64,000 nucleotides of DNA, taken from the NCBI RefSeq assembly GCF_024919295.1, contig NZ_JANWTC010000011.1:24235-88234 (forward strand). The letters are read 5' to 3'. A program made the translations under genes and the position numbers. How positions within the stretch are numbered: position 1 is the stretch's first letter; each line of letters opens with the position of its first letter. This document shows, in pieces, positions 57,081 to 64,000 of the stretch. The DNA comes from Corynebacterium lemuris (GTDB lineage: Bacteria > Actinomycetota > Actinomycetes > Mycobacteriales > Mycobacteriaceae). Below the pieces are notes generated by a model. That model was not told the origin of the DNA, searched no databases, and saw only the letters and a list, made by a program, of their open reading frames with translations.

Positions 57081-58403
57081 ATGCGTATGACTGTCATCGG
57101 TACCGGATACCTGGGTGCAACCCACGCCGCCTGCATGGCTGAGCTCGGCCATGAGGTCCTGGGCGTGGATGTGGATTCCGCCAAGATCGACTCCCTGAAG
57201 GCGGGCACCGTCCCCTTCTACGAGCCCGGCCTGCCGGAGGTGCTCAGCCGGAGTCTGGACTCGGGTCGCCTGGACTTCACCACCGACTACCAGCGGGTCG
57301 CCGACTTCGCGAACGTGCACTTCCTGGGTGTCGGCACCCCACAGAAGCGCGGTTCCTATGCCGCGGACCTGACCTATGTGCGGGCGGTCATCGCGGACCT
57401 GGTCCCGCTGCTGGAGGGCGACCACATCATCTTCGGCAAGTCGACCGTGCCTGTGGGCACCGCCGATGAGATGCAGGAACTGGCCGACAGCCTCGCTGGT
57501 CCGGGCACGAACGTCGAGATCGCCTGGAACCCGGAGTTCCTCCGCGAGGGTTACGCCGTGCAGGACACCATTTCCCCGGACCGCATCGTGCTGGGTATCG
57601 GCCGGGAGGGTAGCCGTGCGGAGGAGGTTGCCCGGGAGGTCTTCGCCAAGTCGATCGAGGAGGGCACCCCGTTCCTGGTCATGGACCGGGTGACCTCGGA
57701 GCTGGTGAAGGTCTCCGCGAACGCTTTCCTGGCCACGAAGATCTCCTTCATCAATGCAGTCTCCGAGATCTGCGAGATCGCCGGTGGTGATGTGACCAAG
57801 CTGGCGGACGCCATCGGCCATGACGACCGCATCGGGCGGAAATTCCTCGGTGCCGGCCTCGGCTTCGGTGGTGGTTGCCTGCCCAAGGACATCCGCGCAT
57901 TCATGGCCCGCGCCGGTGAACTCGGTGCCGACCAGGCGTTGACCTTCCTGCGTGAGGTCGACGCGATCAACATGCGCCGCCGGGACCGCGTGGTCCAGCT
58001 GACCCGTGAGCTTTGCGACGGCAACCTGCTCGGCCACCGCGTGACGGTGCTGGGCGCGGCCTTCAAACCGAATTCCGATGATGTGCGGGATTCCCCGGCG
58101 CTGTCGGTGGCCGGTTCCCTCTCCCTGGCGGGTGCGGATGTCTCCGTCTACGACCCGCAGGCCATGGACAACGCCCGGAAGGTCTTCCCCACCCTCGGTT
58201 ACGCCGATTCGGTGGAGGAGGCGTTGGAGGGGGCTGATGTGGTGGTCCTGGCCACCGAGTGGGCCCAGTTCCGGGAGCTGGACCCGGTCGCGGTCGGGGA
58301 GCTGGTGGACCGGAGGGTCATCATCGACGGCCGCAACGTCCTGCCCGTTGAGAAGTGGCAGGACGCCGGCTGGGAGATCCGCGCCCTCGGCCGCACGCTC
58401 TAA
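57081..58403 (+). CDS. ugd: UDP-glucose 6-dehydrogenase
   Basis: Oxidises UDP-glucose to UDP-glucuronate with two NAD. The 440-residue protein starts MRMTVIGTGYLGATHAACMAE (Rossmann GxGxxG), has GKSTVPVGTADEM, NPEFLREGYAV and the catalytic-cysteine motif GAGLGFGGGCLPKD. The C-terminal domain has GAAFKPNSDDVRDSP. ATG 57087 is an alternative with better ribosome-site spacing. The gene follows dcd by 74 bases. Its stop overlaps the convergent YibE/F gene by four bases. Confidence 0.96.
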   Translation: MRMTVIGTGYLGATHAACMAELGHEVLGVDVDSAKIDSLKAGTVPFYEPGLPEVLSRSLDSGRLDFTTDYQRVADFANVHFLGVGTPQKRGSYAADLTYVRAVIADLVPLLEGDHIIFGKSTVPVGTADEMQELADSLAGPGTNVEIAWNPEFLREGYAVQDTISPDRIVLGIGREGSRAEEVAREVFAKSIEEGTPFLVMDRVTSELVKVSANAFLATKISFINAVSEICEIAGGDVTKLADAIGHDDRIGRKFLGAGLGFGGGCLPKDIRAFMARAGELGADQALTFLREVDAINMRRRDRVVQLTRELCDGNLLGHRVTVLGAAFKPNSDDVRDSPALSVAGSLSLAGADVSVYDPQAMDNARKVFPTLGYADSVEEALEGADVVVLATEWAQFRELDPVAVGELVDRRVIIDGRNVLPVEKWQDAGWEIRALGRTL

Positions 58404-59635
58404 ACCGTCGCACTGCCTGCCGACGCCGCCTTCTCCCGCACCGTCCACGCCGCGATGAGGGTGGTCAGCGGGACGGCCATGGTCAGGGCGAGGGCGCCGA
58501 TGCCGGAGCGCAGCAGCTCGGTGGCGACGACGTCGCTGGTCAACGTCTGGCTCAGCGGTCGTTCCGCGACGCTGAGGAGCAGCAGCATCGGCAGGGAGGC
58601 GCCGGTGTAGGAGAGCACGAGGGTGTAGACCATCGAGGCGATATGGTCCCGGCCGACCTTCATCGCCCCGAGGAAGAGCCGCCAGGGGGTAGCCTCGGGA
58701 TCGAGGTCGGCGAGTTCGGTGACGGTGGAGGCCTGCGCAATGGTGACGTCGTTGAGCACGCCGAGTGCACCGATGATGAAGCCGCACAGCAGCAGGCCGA
58801 TGATGGAGACCTCCGGCAGGTAGAGCAGGATGTTGAGGTTGTCGTCGGAACCCAGGCCACGCAGGTGCGAGGTGTCGATGGCCACCTGCGCCAGACCTGC
58901 TGCGATGCCGAGGGCGATGAGGGTGCCGCCGAGCGCGGAGGCGGACTTCCAGTTCACCCCGTGCACGAGCGGCACGACGATGATGAGGATCGCGGAACCC
59001 GCCACCAGCGCCAGACCTAGGGGGCTGCCGCCGTGCAGCAGCGCGGGCAGCAGGAAGACACCGATGCCGACCATGGTGATGACCAGGCCGATCAATGCCC
59101 GGAAACCGCGCCAGGCGGCGAAGACGACAATCATCAGCGCGATGACCACGCCCCAGGTGACCAGCGGGACGGTGCGCTGGTAATCGGAGAAGGAGTAGAC
59201 GGGTCCCTCCGGGGTGGGGGTCTCCGCGAGCATGATCCGGTCGCCCTCGGCGAGCCGGGGCTCACCGGGCATGCCGTAGTGGACGAGCTGGGTGCGCCGG
59301 CCCTCGTTCTGCCCCGAGGTGATCTCCACGAGGGAGCGTTCACATGCGATGCCCTCCTGGCCGGGCGGGCTCAACGGCGAGCCGTCGAAGACGGTGCCGG
59401 TGGACGGGGAGGCGCAGGCGGCGGCGTCGGCAAGCGTGACGGTGCCGGTGACCTGCGTGTGGTTGAGGTTGAAGGTGGTGGCGAAGTCCTCGGAGACGTT
59501 CGGGGCCTCCGTCGGCGGCCACAGCCGCCACAGGCCGACGAGGGTGGTCAGCACCGCCACCGCGAGAAAACCGAGCAGCGCCCACCGCCAGGGTGAGGTC
59601 GCCGGTGGTGTGCCTGTTGCCTGGTGTCTGCCCAT
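58400..59635 (-). CDS. YibE/F-family membrane protein
   Basis: A 411-residue protein: one N-terminal helix, an extracytoplasmic domain of about 110 residues (GQNEGRRTQLVHYGM, LAEGDRIML) and about seven C-terminal helices including GALGVLNDVTIAQAS and VLSYTGASLPMLLLLS, which are typical of YibE/F. The family is conserved in actinobacteria and firmicutes without a proven function. Confidence 0.85.
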   Translation of the reverse strand: MGRHQATGTPPATSPWRWALLGFLAVAVLTTLVGLWRLWPPTEAPNVSEDFATTFNLNHTQVTGTVTLADAAACASPSTGTVFDGSPLSPPGQEGIACERSLVEITSGQNEGRRTQLVHYGMPGEPRLAEGDRIMLAETPTPEGPVYSFSDYQRTVPLVTWGVVIALMIVVFAAWRGFRALIGLVITMVGIGVFLLPALLHGGSPLGLALVAGSAILIIVVPLVHGVNWKSASALGGTLIALGIAAGLAQVAIDTSHLRGLGSDDNLNILLYLPEVSIIGLLLCGFIIGALGVLNDVTIAQASTVTELADLDPEATPWRLFLGAMKVGRDHIASMVYTLVLSYTGASLPMLLLLSVAERPLSQTLTSDVVATELLRSGIGALALTMAVPLTTLIAAWTVREKAASAGSATV

Positions 59636-59671
59636 GGTTGTTGAGGTTAGCCGCGGCTACCATCGGCGGGT

Positions 59672-60631
59672 ATGGTCCCCCCGTTCTCGCTTTCCGACGC
59701 CCCCGTCACCGCCCTGCCCGGTTTTCGCCGCACCTTCCCCCGTGGGCGCCTGACCCTGGGGCTCTTCCTCCCGGTGGACGCCGGCCGGGCCGAGGAACCC
59801 GACGTCGACATCATCCGGCAGGTGGAGCTGGTGCGCCGCGCGGAGGCCGCAGGTTTTGCCGCGGTATGGCTGCGTGACATCCCGCTGCGGGATCCGGACT
59901 TCGGGGACGTGGGGCAGGTCTGGGACCCGGTGAGCTACCTGGGGTACCTGGCGGCGTCGACAAGCAAGATCGCGTTAGGCACCGGCGCCGTGGTGGCGCC
60001 GCTGCGGCACCCGCTGCACCTGGCGAAGCAGGCGGCGAGCATCGATCATCTCAGCGCCGGACGTTTCCTCTTCGGCGTGGCAACCGGTGACCGCTCGAGC
60101 GAATTCCCCGCCTTCGGGGTGGCGGAGGGGGAGCGCGACGCCGTCTTCCGGGAACACCTGCAGGTGATGCAGCAGGCGTGGACCACGGAGAAGCGGGGGA
60201 TCCGCTGGTCGGGCGGCCGGATGTGGGGCGGGGACGTGGTGCCCAAACCCCTGGCGGTGCGTCCGCCGCTGCTCACCGTCGGTTCCTGCCTGCAGTCGAT
60301 GGCCTGGCACCGCGAGCACGCTGACGCGCACGTCACCTACCAGCGGCCGCTGCCGGTGCAGAAGAAATACCTGGACACCTGGCGGGAGGAGGGCAATGAC
60401 AGGCCCTTCGCCATGTCGATGTCCCTGGACCTGCACCCCGACCCCGGGGCAGCGGCCGGGCCCATCAAATTCGGCTGGCGGGTCGGTGTGCGGCACCTGC
60501 GCCGAATCCTTCACGAACTGGAGGACATGGGTGTCGATCACGTCATCCTCGGTCTCAAGCGCGGGAGCCGGCCGGCCGGGGAGATGCTCGATGAGCTGAT
60601 TGAGCAGGTCGTCCCAGCCTTCCACGCCTGA
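59672..60631 (+). CDS. LLM-class flavin-dependent oxidoreductase
   Basis: A 319-residue luciferase-like monooxygenase fold protein: LTLGLFLPVDAGR at strand one, AEAAGFAAVWLRDIPLRDP, IALGTGAVVAPLRHPLHLAKQAASIDHLSAGRFLFGVATGD (the most conserved region) and a C-terminal GVDHVILGLKRG. It probably uses FMNH2 or coenzyme F420-like flavin; the substrate is unknown. Transcribed toward alaT, with three bases between stops. Confidence 0.88.
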   Translation: MVPPFSLSDAPVTALPGFRRTFPRGRLTLGLFLPVDAGRAEEPDVDIIRQVELVRRAEAAGFAAVWLRDIPLRDPDFGDVGQVWDPVSYLGYLAASTSKIALGTGAVVAPLRHPLHLAKQAASIDHLSAGRFLFGVATGDRSSEFPAFGVAEGERDAVFREHLQVMQQAWTTEKRGIRWSGGRMWGGDVVPKPLAVRPPLLTVGSCLQSMAWHREHADAHVTYQRPLPVQKKYLDTWREEGNDRPFAMSMSLDLHPDPGAAAGPIKFGWRVGVRHLRRILHELEDMGVDHVILGLKRGSRPAGEMLDELIEQVVPAFHA

Positions 60632-60634
60632 GAG

Positions 60635-61900
60635 CTACTGCTTGTAACTGACCAGGAAGTTGCCCAGCCGCTCGATGGCGTTCTCCAGCTGGGAGGCCCA
60701 CGGCAGGGTGACCAGGCGGAAGTGGTCGGTGTGCGGCCAGTTGAAGCCGGTGCCCTGCACCAGGAGGATCTTCTCCGCACGCAGGATGTCGAGCATCAGC
60801 TTGGAGTCGTCGTGGATCTCGTAGACGTTGGGGTCCAGACGCGGGAAGGCGTAGAGGGCACCCATCGGCTTCACACAGCTGACACCCGGGATCTCGTTGA
60901 GCTTCTCGAAGGCCACGTTCCGCTGGTTGAGCAGACGGCCACCTTCACCGGTCAGTTCGAAGATGGACTGGCGGCCACCCAGGGCCACCTGGATGCCATG
61001 CTGCGCAGGGACGTTCGGGCACAAACGCGTGCCGGCGAGCAGCTCCAGACCCTCGATGAAGCCCTTGGCGTGCTCCTTCGGTCCGGTCAGCACCATCCAG
61101 CCCGCCCGGTAGCCGGCCACCCGGTAGGCCTTGGACAGGCCGTTGTAGGTGATGGTCAGCAGGTCCGGGGCCAGGGTGGCCAGGGAGATGTGTTCAGCGT
61201 CGTCGTAGAGGATGCGGTCATAGATCTCATCGGCCAGGATGAGCAGCTGGTATTCGCGCGCGACGTCGACGATCCGCTGCAGGACCTCCCGGGAGTACAC
61301 CGCACCCGTGGGGTTGTTCGGGTTGATCACCACGATGGCCTTGGTGTTCTCGGTGACCTTGGCGCGGATATCCTCGATGGAGGGGTTCCAGTCGTCCTCC
61401 TCATCGCAGAGGTAGTGCACCGGCTTACCACCTGCCAGGGAGGTGGCGGCCGTCCACAGCGGGTAGTCGGGGGCCGGGATGAGCACCTCGTCGCCGTCGT
61501 TGAGCAACGCCTGGGTGGTCATCGTGATCAGCTCGGAGACACCGTTGCCCAGGAAGACGTCCTCGACGTCGAAGTCCGGGAAATCGTCGATGAGCTCGTA
61601 ACGGGTGACCACGGCGCGGCGGGCCGGGATGATGCCTTTCGACGTCGAGTAACCCTGCGAGGTGGGCAGCGCGGCGATCATGTCCCGCATGATCACGTCG
61701 GGGGCGTCGAAACCGAAGGTGGCCGGGTTGCCCGTGTTCAGCTTGAGGATGTGGTGGCCGTCCGCCTCCAACCGCTCCGCCTCCGCGGACACTGGGCCGC
61801 GGATCTCGTAGAGTACGTCCTTCATCTTGTTCGACTGGTCGAACACGCGGGGACGTCGGCGGATGGTTGTCGGGGAGTCGGTCTCGCTCATGATGTGCAT
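60635..61900 (-). CDS. alaT: Alanine/aspartate-type aminotransferase AlaT
   Basis: PLP enzyme that probably transaminates pyruvate to alanine. The 421-residue class I fold has PATFGFDAP, PDYPLWTAA, NPNNPTGAVYS, DEIYDRILYD and the PLP lysine in YNGLSKAYRVAGYRAGW, closely like C. glutamicum AlaT. ATG 61900 was chosen because GGAGAG lies seven bases upstream; ATG 61891 is an alternative. The 242-base upstream gap contains a GGGTCGG-N8-CCGACCC hairpin (61968-61989) and no other clear feature. Confidence 0.92.
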   Translation of the reverse strand: MHIMSETDSPTTIRRRPRVFDQSNKMKDVLYEIRGPVSAEAERLEADGHHILKLNTGNPATFGFDAPDVIMRDMIAALPTSQGYSTSKGIIPARRAVVTRYELIDDFPDFDVEDVFLGNGVSELITMTTQALLNDGDEVLIPAPDYPLWTAATSLAGGKPVHYLCDEEDDWNPSIEDIRAKVTENTKAIVVINPNNPTGAVYSREVLQRIVDVAREYQLLILADEIYDRILYDDAEHISLATLAPDLLTITYNGLSKAYRVAGYRAGWMVLTGPKEHAKGFIEGLELLAGTRLCPNVPAQHGIQVALGGRQSIFELTGEGGRLLNQRNVAFEKLNEIPGVSCVKPMGALYAFPRLDPNVYEIHDDSKLMLDILRAEKILLVQGTGFNWPHTDHFRLVTLPWASQLENAIERLGNFLVSYKQ

Positions 61901-62142
61901 TGTGCCACTCTCCGCCGGACTGAGTAAACCAAGCATGCGTGCCCCTGGACCCGAGGACCCTGGTGTGGGGTCGGATCCGGTACCGACCCTGAACCGCAGT
62001 CAGGGGACACGAAACCGTGGCGGGCCCTGGAGGATGGAGTCAGGCCTTGGTCAGCGCCGGCAGCCGGTACGTCGCCGTGTTGGACAGGTGGGAGGAACTA
62101 ATTGGTCCCCGGAAGCGGCTCCGGGAGGAGCAGTGATTCTTG

Positions 62143-62775
62143 TCAGTCCCGGTCTGATTTTCCCCGGTCCAGGGCCTTGTTCACAAAGCCCATCGCCTTG
62201 TTCGTCAGCTCCGCTGTCTGTGCGCGTCGTTCCGCCCGTAGTTCGGCCAGTTTGTCCTGTTCCGCCAGCCGCAGTTCCGCTGCACGCAGCTGCTCCGCAG
62301 TCCGCAACTCCCTGATCCGCTGCCTGTCGAGCGCCCGCGAGCTCGGCACAAACCAGGACTTCGGCCCGATCTTCATGATGTAGAGCAGGATCCACAAGGT
62401 CGGGATCAGCAGAAGCAACAGAGGAGAGAAGGGCGTGGTCCCGGCCAACAGGATTGACGCCGCCGCACTGCCCACGGTGGTCAGGCCGAGAAGGCCGAAA
62501 CGGGTCTTCTGCCCGTCCCGGAAAGCGCTCTCAATCTCCTGCGCCGAGTACAGCTTGCCCACCTCGGTGCCGGGGGCACCCTGAAACTGTGGGATGTCCT
62601 GGAAGAGCGGTGTCAGATCGCGGTGCAGGTCCGCTTTCGCAATCTCCGCGCACCGTCGGTCATATTCGTCGACTGTCAGCCGACCCTCCGCAAAGGCACG
62701 ACCCAGCGTGGACATGGCGGCGTTGCGCTCAGCATCACTCAGTCTCATGTCCGGCTGATTGGCGGGGTACCTCAT
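62143..62775 (-). CDS. DUF1707 (SHOCT-like) membrane protein
   Basis: A 210-residue protein. The N-terminal DUF1707 domain (MRLSDAERNAAMSTLGRAFAEGRLTVDEYDRR region) is followed by two close transmembrane helices (residues about 98-135) and a C-terminal Arg/Glu/Ala-rich coiled coil (AEQLRAAELRLAEQDKLAEL). Function is unknown. I chose ATG 62775, eight bases after GGAAG; ATG 62781 is an alternative. Confidence 0.82.
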   Translation of the reverse strand: MRYPANQPDMRLSDAERNAAMSTLGRAFAEGRLTVDEYDRRCAEIAKADLHRDLTPLFQDIPQFQGAPGTEVGKLYSAQEIESAFRDGQKTRFGLLGLTTVGSAAASILLAGTTPFSPLLLLLIPTLWILLYIMKIGPKSWFVPSSRALDRQRIRELRTAEQLRAAELRLAEQDKLAELRAERRAQTAELTNKAMGFVNKALDRGKSDRD

Positions 62776-62864
62776 ACTCATGCTTCCAATCCTACTGCTG
62801 CCTGACTGATGTGACCTCCGGGAATTCCCTGATCAATTCCGCATGACCGCAGCAACCACCCTGA

Positions 62865-64000
62865 TCAGCGGGCAGTCACTTCGCCGAACCTCTGCGCGAG
62901 CGGGGCGATCAGGGACGGACGAACAGCGATAAGGCCTACGACGATCGCGGCCAAGGACAGAACGAAGAGACCAAAACCCGTCCAGTTTGTGGAGTCCTGC
63001 GCGGCGTACATGTGGTTGAGGTTGCGCAGAGCACCGGTGGCGAAGACCAGGATCACATGGATAACCGTGAAAATCACGAAATAGACCATCACGGGCAGGT
63101 GCACCCCTCGGGCGAGAGCGATCGGAAAAGTATCGCTCAGTGCCTTGTTGTTCTTCGGCCAGTACTCGGACAACCGCAGGCCTGTGAGGATCGCCAGGGG
63201 GGCGGCGATAAAGACGGTGATGAAGTAGGCCAGTTCCTGCAGACTGTTGTAGTTGACCCAGGAATTGTGGGTGGGCCAGTCCAGGGACAGATACTGCAGG
63301 CCAGCGGAAATTGCGTTCGGGAAGACCTCCCAGCTGGTCGGCACGATCCGCGCCCAGTGCCCGGTGGTGAATAGCAAGATGTAGAACACCGCACCATTGA
63401 CGATCCACAGCAGATCCAGGACCAGGTGTATCCACAGTGTCAGGCTGATCTTCTTCCCTCCCCGCTTTGACCGCCAGTAACCCCGCGGTCTGCGCTCCCG
63501 GTTGATCTGGATTCCGGTCCGGATGATCAGGAAAAGGAAGAACATGTTGAAGAAGTGCTGCCAACCCACCCAGGCGGGGATGCCGGTCGGAGTGTTTTCG
63601 GGCAGCTCATATTCACCTGGATAGCGGGTGATGAACTCCGCTACAGGCTCCAGCCCCACCAGCCAGCGTGCGGCGAGCGTGGCGATGGCGGCGCTGACGA
63701 TAAGCACAAGGAGGATAAAGCTACCCGTGACATACCACTGCTTCCGGGTCAACGGAGTCAGCAGCTGTGTTCGCACGGAGCGTTGCTTGGGCTGCTTCCG
63801 GGTTTCATCGTCGACAGTGGTCGCGTCCTGTTGCGCTGAGCTGCTGGATCCAGGCGGGGGCACGGTAGCACTGGGAGACGCTGGGGGCGTCGGCAAGGGA
63901 GTTGAAATTGCAGCACCGGGGGCGGGGACGGCAGCACCGGGGGCGGGGACGGCACCACCGGGGGCGGGGACGGCAGCACCGGGGGCGGGGACGGCACCAC
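62865..64000 (-). CDS. Cytochrome b-type membrane protein with N-terminal VPAPG repeat, 5'-truncated by the window end
   Basis: The visible part exceeds 375 codons and the frame is open to the window edge. The core has about five or six transmembrane helices with histidines placed as in cytochrome b561/b6-type subunits: WQHFFNMF, WIHLVLDLLW and GVHLPVMVYFVIFTVIHVIL. It probably binds heme b and passes electrons at the membrane; a partner is not visible here. The N-terminal cytoplasmic or external extension is low-complexity and made of VPAPG(A/G)A repeats encoded by a 21-base tandem repeat. A TTG at 63896 could be a start but the upstream repeat is in frame, so the true start is probably outside the window. 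Confidence 0.75.
   Translation of the reverse strand, partial: GAVPAPGAAVPAPGGAVPAPGAAVPAPGAAISTPLPTPPASPSATVPPPGSSSSAQQDATTVDDETRKQPKQRSVRTQLLTPLTRKQWYVTGSFILLVLIVSAAIATLAARWLVGLEPVAEFITRYPGEYELPENTPTGIPAWVGWQHFFNMFFLFLIIRTGIQINRERRPRGYWRSKRGGKKISLTLWIHLVLDLLWIVNGAVFYILLFTTGHWARIVPTSWEVFPNAISAGLQYLSLDWPTHNSWVNYNSLQELAYFITVFIAAPLAILTGLRLSEYWPKNNKALSDTFPIALARGVHLPVMVYFVIFTVIHVILVFATGALRNLNHMYAAQDSTNWTGFGLFVLSLAAIVVGLIAVRPSLIAPLAQRFGEVTAR
63911..64000. repeat. 21-base in-frame tandem repeat (at least four copies)
   Basis: Four complete 21-base units (63911-63931, 63932-63952, 63953-63973, 63974-63994) and the start of a fifth run off the window. Units are identical except for a single G/C change at the third base of each (cag or cac), which alternates Ala and Gly in the encoded VPAPG(A/G)A. 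It lies in the 5' part of the cytochrome b-like gene. Confidence 0.9.

Noticed and set aside
63894..63974. Tandem repeat considered as a CRISPR array
   Set aside because: The 21-base units are contiguous without spacers and in frame with a protein, so it is a coding minisatellite.

Overview
The window is a contiguous piece of a high-GC actinobacterial chromosome, almost certainly from a Corynebacterium. The core is the corynebacterial/mycobacterial arabinogalactan and mycolic acid gene set in conserved order (glf, glfT2, PAP2 phosphatase, ubiA, aftB, two mycolyltransferases, a Rv3802c-like hydrolase, fadD32, pks13, accD). The second mycolyltransferase carries C-terminal LGFP repeats, as in the C. 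glutamicum PS1/Cop1 protein. Coding density is high, GTG and TTG starts are common, and no transposase, integrase, phage gene or CRISPR array was seen.

Layout. 1-7.8 kb is mostly housekeeping: a truncated histidine phosphatase, a small zincin, a septum-formation family protein, a FarR-like GntR regulator, serS, a PlsC-like acyltransferase, a Cof-type HAD phosphatase, a small membrane protein and glpK. 7.8-20.4 kb is cell-wall galactan/arabinan biosynthesis: a PGRP-type amidase, glf, two paralogous low-molecular-weight phosphatase-like genes around a PAP2 gene, a TPM-type membrane protein, then the overlapping run glfT2, PAP2 and ubiA, followed by aftB. 20.5-34.0 kb is mycolate assembly and transfer: cmt2, cop1, a DUF732 lipoprotein, the Rv3802c-like hydrolase, fadD32, pks13, accD3 and a 31-codon gene with its own promoter, ribosome site and terminator. 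34.1-39.3 kb (minus strand) holds a DUF3054 protein, a YbhN-like flippase-type protein, an MmpL3-type exporter (cmpL1), a NYN-domain protein and trmB. 39.5-43.0 kb holds two poorly known genes and pck. 43.3-55.7 kb is a second envelope block matching Mycobacterium Rv0224c-Rv0228 and Rv0236c-Rv0237: methyltransferase, glycosyltransferase, polytopic protein, DUF3068 protein, a TmaT-like acyltransferase, aftD, DUF2613, a universal stress protein, a GH3 glucosaminidase and a VanW protein. 55.7-64 kb holds DUF2200, tRNA-Gly(CCC), dcd, ugd, a YibE/F protein, an LLM oxidoreductase, alaT, a DUF1707 protein and a cytochrome-b-like protein cut by the window end.

How the genes fit together. FadD32, Pks13 and AccD3 make mycolate. 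CmpL1, TmaT and the mycolyltransferases export it as trehalose ester and attach it to arabinogalactan, whose chains are built by Glf, GlfT2, UbiA/PAP2, AftB and AftD. The most interesting unexplained items are: the 31-aa amphipathic peptide gene beside accD3 with a SigD-like promoter; a catalytic-Cys-to-Ser phosphatase paralogue whose promoter region shares a GTTAAC-N5-GTTAAC direct repeat with its active sister gene; the cluster of inverted repeats before cop1; and the structured gap after pck. All calls come from reading the sequence; no database search was run.
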